DNA of 7,663 nucleotides from an uncultured Burkholderiales bacterium. Its GTDB lineage: Bacteria > Pseudomonadota > Gammaproteobacteria > Burkholderiales > Burkholderiaceae_C. The stretch lies in contig CALCBL010000082.1 in assembly GCA_937897495.1 (NCBI GenBank), forward strand, positions 1 through 7,663, written 5' to 3'. Below the pieces are notes generated by a model that did no database searches, had not been told where the DNA came from, and saw nothing but the letters and a program-made list of their open reading frames with translations. Both the position numbers and the translations under genes were made by a program. This document shows positions 6,771 to 7,663 of this stretch, piece by piece. Every line of letters begins with the position of its first letter. Positions within the stretch are counted from its first letter, which is position 1.

Positions 6771-7663
6771 ATGGGTGCATCAGATTTCTCCAAACTTCCT
6801 CACATTGGTGAGTCCTTGCGTCGCAAGGAAGACTACCGCTTCCTTACAGGCGCTGGCAATTACACAGACGACATTCGCCTTGACAACATGACGCACGCCG
6901 TTTTCGTGCGTTCACCTCATGCACATGCCAACATCAAAAGCATCAACAAGGCCAAAGCCTTGGCAGCGCATGGTGTGGTGGCTGTACTAGACGGCCCTGA
7001 TGTCGTCGATGCCAAGATCAATGGCCTGCCTTGCGGCTGGCTGATTACCGACACCAGTGGCAAGCCTATGAACGAGCCGCCGCATCCCATTCTTGCCAAT
7101 GGCAAGGTGCGATATGTGGGCGACCACGTGGCCATGGTGGTAGCAGAGACTTTGGAACAAGCCAAGAACGCCGCCGAATTGGTAGAAGTTGAATACGACG
7201 TACTGCCTGCAGTGGTCGATGTGCGCCATGCCAAAAAGGCCACCGCCCTTCACGCAGAAGCCCCCAACAACCATTGCTACAACTGGGCCATTGGCGACAA
7301 AGCCGCTGTCGACGCTGCTTTTGCAGGCGCCGCTCACATCACCAAGCTAGACCTCATCAACAACCGCTTGGCACCCAACCCCATGGAGCCACGCGCCGCC
7401 ATTGGCAGCTACAACCGCGCCAGCGACGAGTACACACTCTATGTGTCCAACCAAAATCCTCACGTCGAGCGCTTGCTCATGACAGCATTTGTGCTGGGCT
7501 TGCCCGAGCACAAAGTGCGCGTCATTGCACCCGATGTGGGTGGTGGTTTTGGCGCCAAAATTTATTTGTATGCTGAAGACGTGTGCCTGACATGGGCTTC
7601 CAAAAAGCTCAATCGCAACATCAAATGGAATTGCGACCGTTCAGAAGCTTTCTTAAGCGATGC
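6771..7663 (+). CDS. Molybdopterin-binding large subunit of a xanthine dehydrogenase/CO dehydrogenase-family enzyme (3' partial)
   Basis: This is the catalytic subunit of a molybdenum hydroxylase (CoxL/XdhB-like), which holds the molybdopterin cytosine dinucleotide cofactor and oxidises the substrate with water as oxygen donor. The frame from ATG 6771 is open to the window edge: 297 complete codons of a usual 770-800. The start follows AAGGAG (6759-6764) with six bases of spacing. Visible signatures are GESLRRKEDYRFLTGAGNYTDDI (13-35, the typical N-terminus), a segment around VRYVGDHVAMVVAET, LAPNPMEPRAAIG (200-212), and DVGGGFGAK (255-263), the conserved glycine loop near the cofactor. The diagnostic active-site loop (AYRCSFR for true CO dehydrogenase, AYRGAGR-like for others) would lie downstream of the window, so the substrate class cannot be decided. 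The gene order small-large with no FAD subunit before them suggests that the FAD subunit follows downstream. Confidence 0.93.
   Translation, partial: MGASDFSKLPHIGESLRRKEDYRFLTGAGNYTDDIRLDNMTHAVFVRSPHAHANIKSINKAKALAAHGVVAVLDGPDVVDAKINGLPCGWLITDTSGKPMNEPPHPILANGKVRYVGDHVAMVVAETLEQAKNAAELVEVEYDVLPAVVDVRHAKKATALHAEAPNNHCYNWAIGDKAAVDAAFAGAAHITKLDLINNRLAPNPMEPRAAIGSYNRASDEYTLYVSNQNPHVERLLMTAFVLGLPEHKVRVIAPDVGGGFGAKIYLYAEDVCLTWASKKLNRNIKWNCDRSEAFLSD

Noticed and set aside
6917..7337. Two minus-strand open frames opposite the molybdopterin subunit
   Set aside because: They are antisense shadows of a strongly supported family gene, with no domain signature or ribosome site of their own.
6293..7663. 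Calling the enzyme an aerobic CO dehydrogenase (coxS/coxL)
   Set aside because: The defining active-site loop lies outside the window, and many related hydroxylases share everything visible here.

Overview
The window reads as a bacterial chromosome segment, most likely from a Gram-negative proteobacterium. Support for this comes from two periplasm-dependent TRAP transporters, a binding protein with a Sec signal peptide, good Shine-Dalgarno sites and moderate GC content. The style of the proteins (TAXI-TRAP fusion permease, a small Asp/Glu racemase-family protein beside TRAP genes, a three-subunit-type molybdenum hydroxylase) suggests Burkholderiales, perhaps a Comamonadaceae-like freshwater betaproteobacterium. 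That placement is inference from family resemblance, not a search result.

Layout, left to right on the + strand unless stated. (1) The 3' end of a DctQ-type TRAP small permease gene (1-323, 5' end outside the window) is followed after 2 nt by a complete DctM-type large permease (326-1627). (2) A convergent minus-strand gene (2300 to 1596) encodes an Asp/Glu racemase-superfamily protein with both catalytic-type cysteines; its 3' end overlaps dctM by 32 bp. (3) A 169-bp divergent intergenic region (2301-2469) holds AT-rich repeats and a possible stem just upstream of the next gene. (4) A CrcB/FluC fluoride channel (2470-2868). (5) A second TRAP system of the TAXI type: a secreted binding protein (2926-3903), a strong hairpin (3926-3958), then a 733-residue fused 4TM/12TM permease (3987-6188). 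(6) A promoter-like region (6189-6292), followed by the [2Fe-2S] small subunit (6293-6760) and the 5' part of the molybdopterin large subunit (6771 to the window end) of a xanthine dehydrogenase/CO dehydrogenase-family enzyme.

Functionally this is a substrate-uptake and oxidation neighbourhood. Two unrelated classes of Na+/H+-coupled TRAP importer, which typically carry carboxylates, sit next to a cofactor-independent racemase/isomerase-like enzyme and a molybdenum hydroxylase. The natural inference is catabolism of organic acids or heterocycles, but the sequence does not reveal any substrate. The fluoride exporter lies directly upstream of the TAXI operon in the same orientation and could be co-transcribed with it.

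Most of the window is well-known families. I do not see a clearly new biological system. The points most worth a second look are the crcB/TAXI linkage, the intra-operon hairpin, the structured stretch ahead of crcB, and the unassigned racemase-like enzyme.
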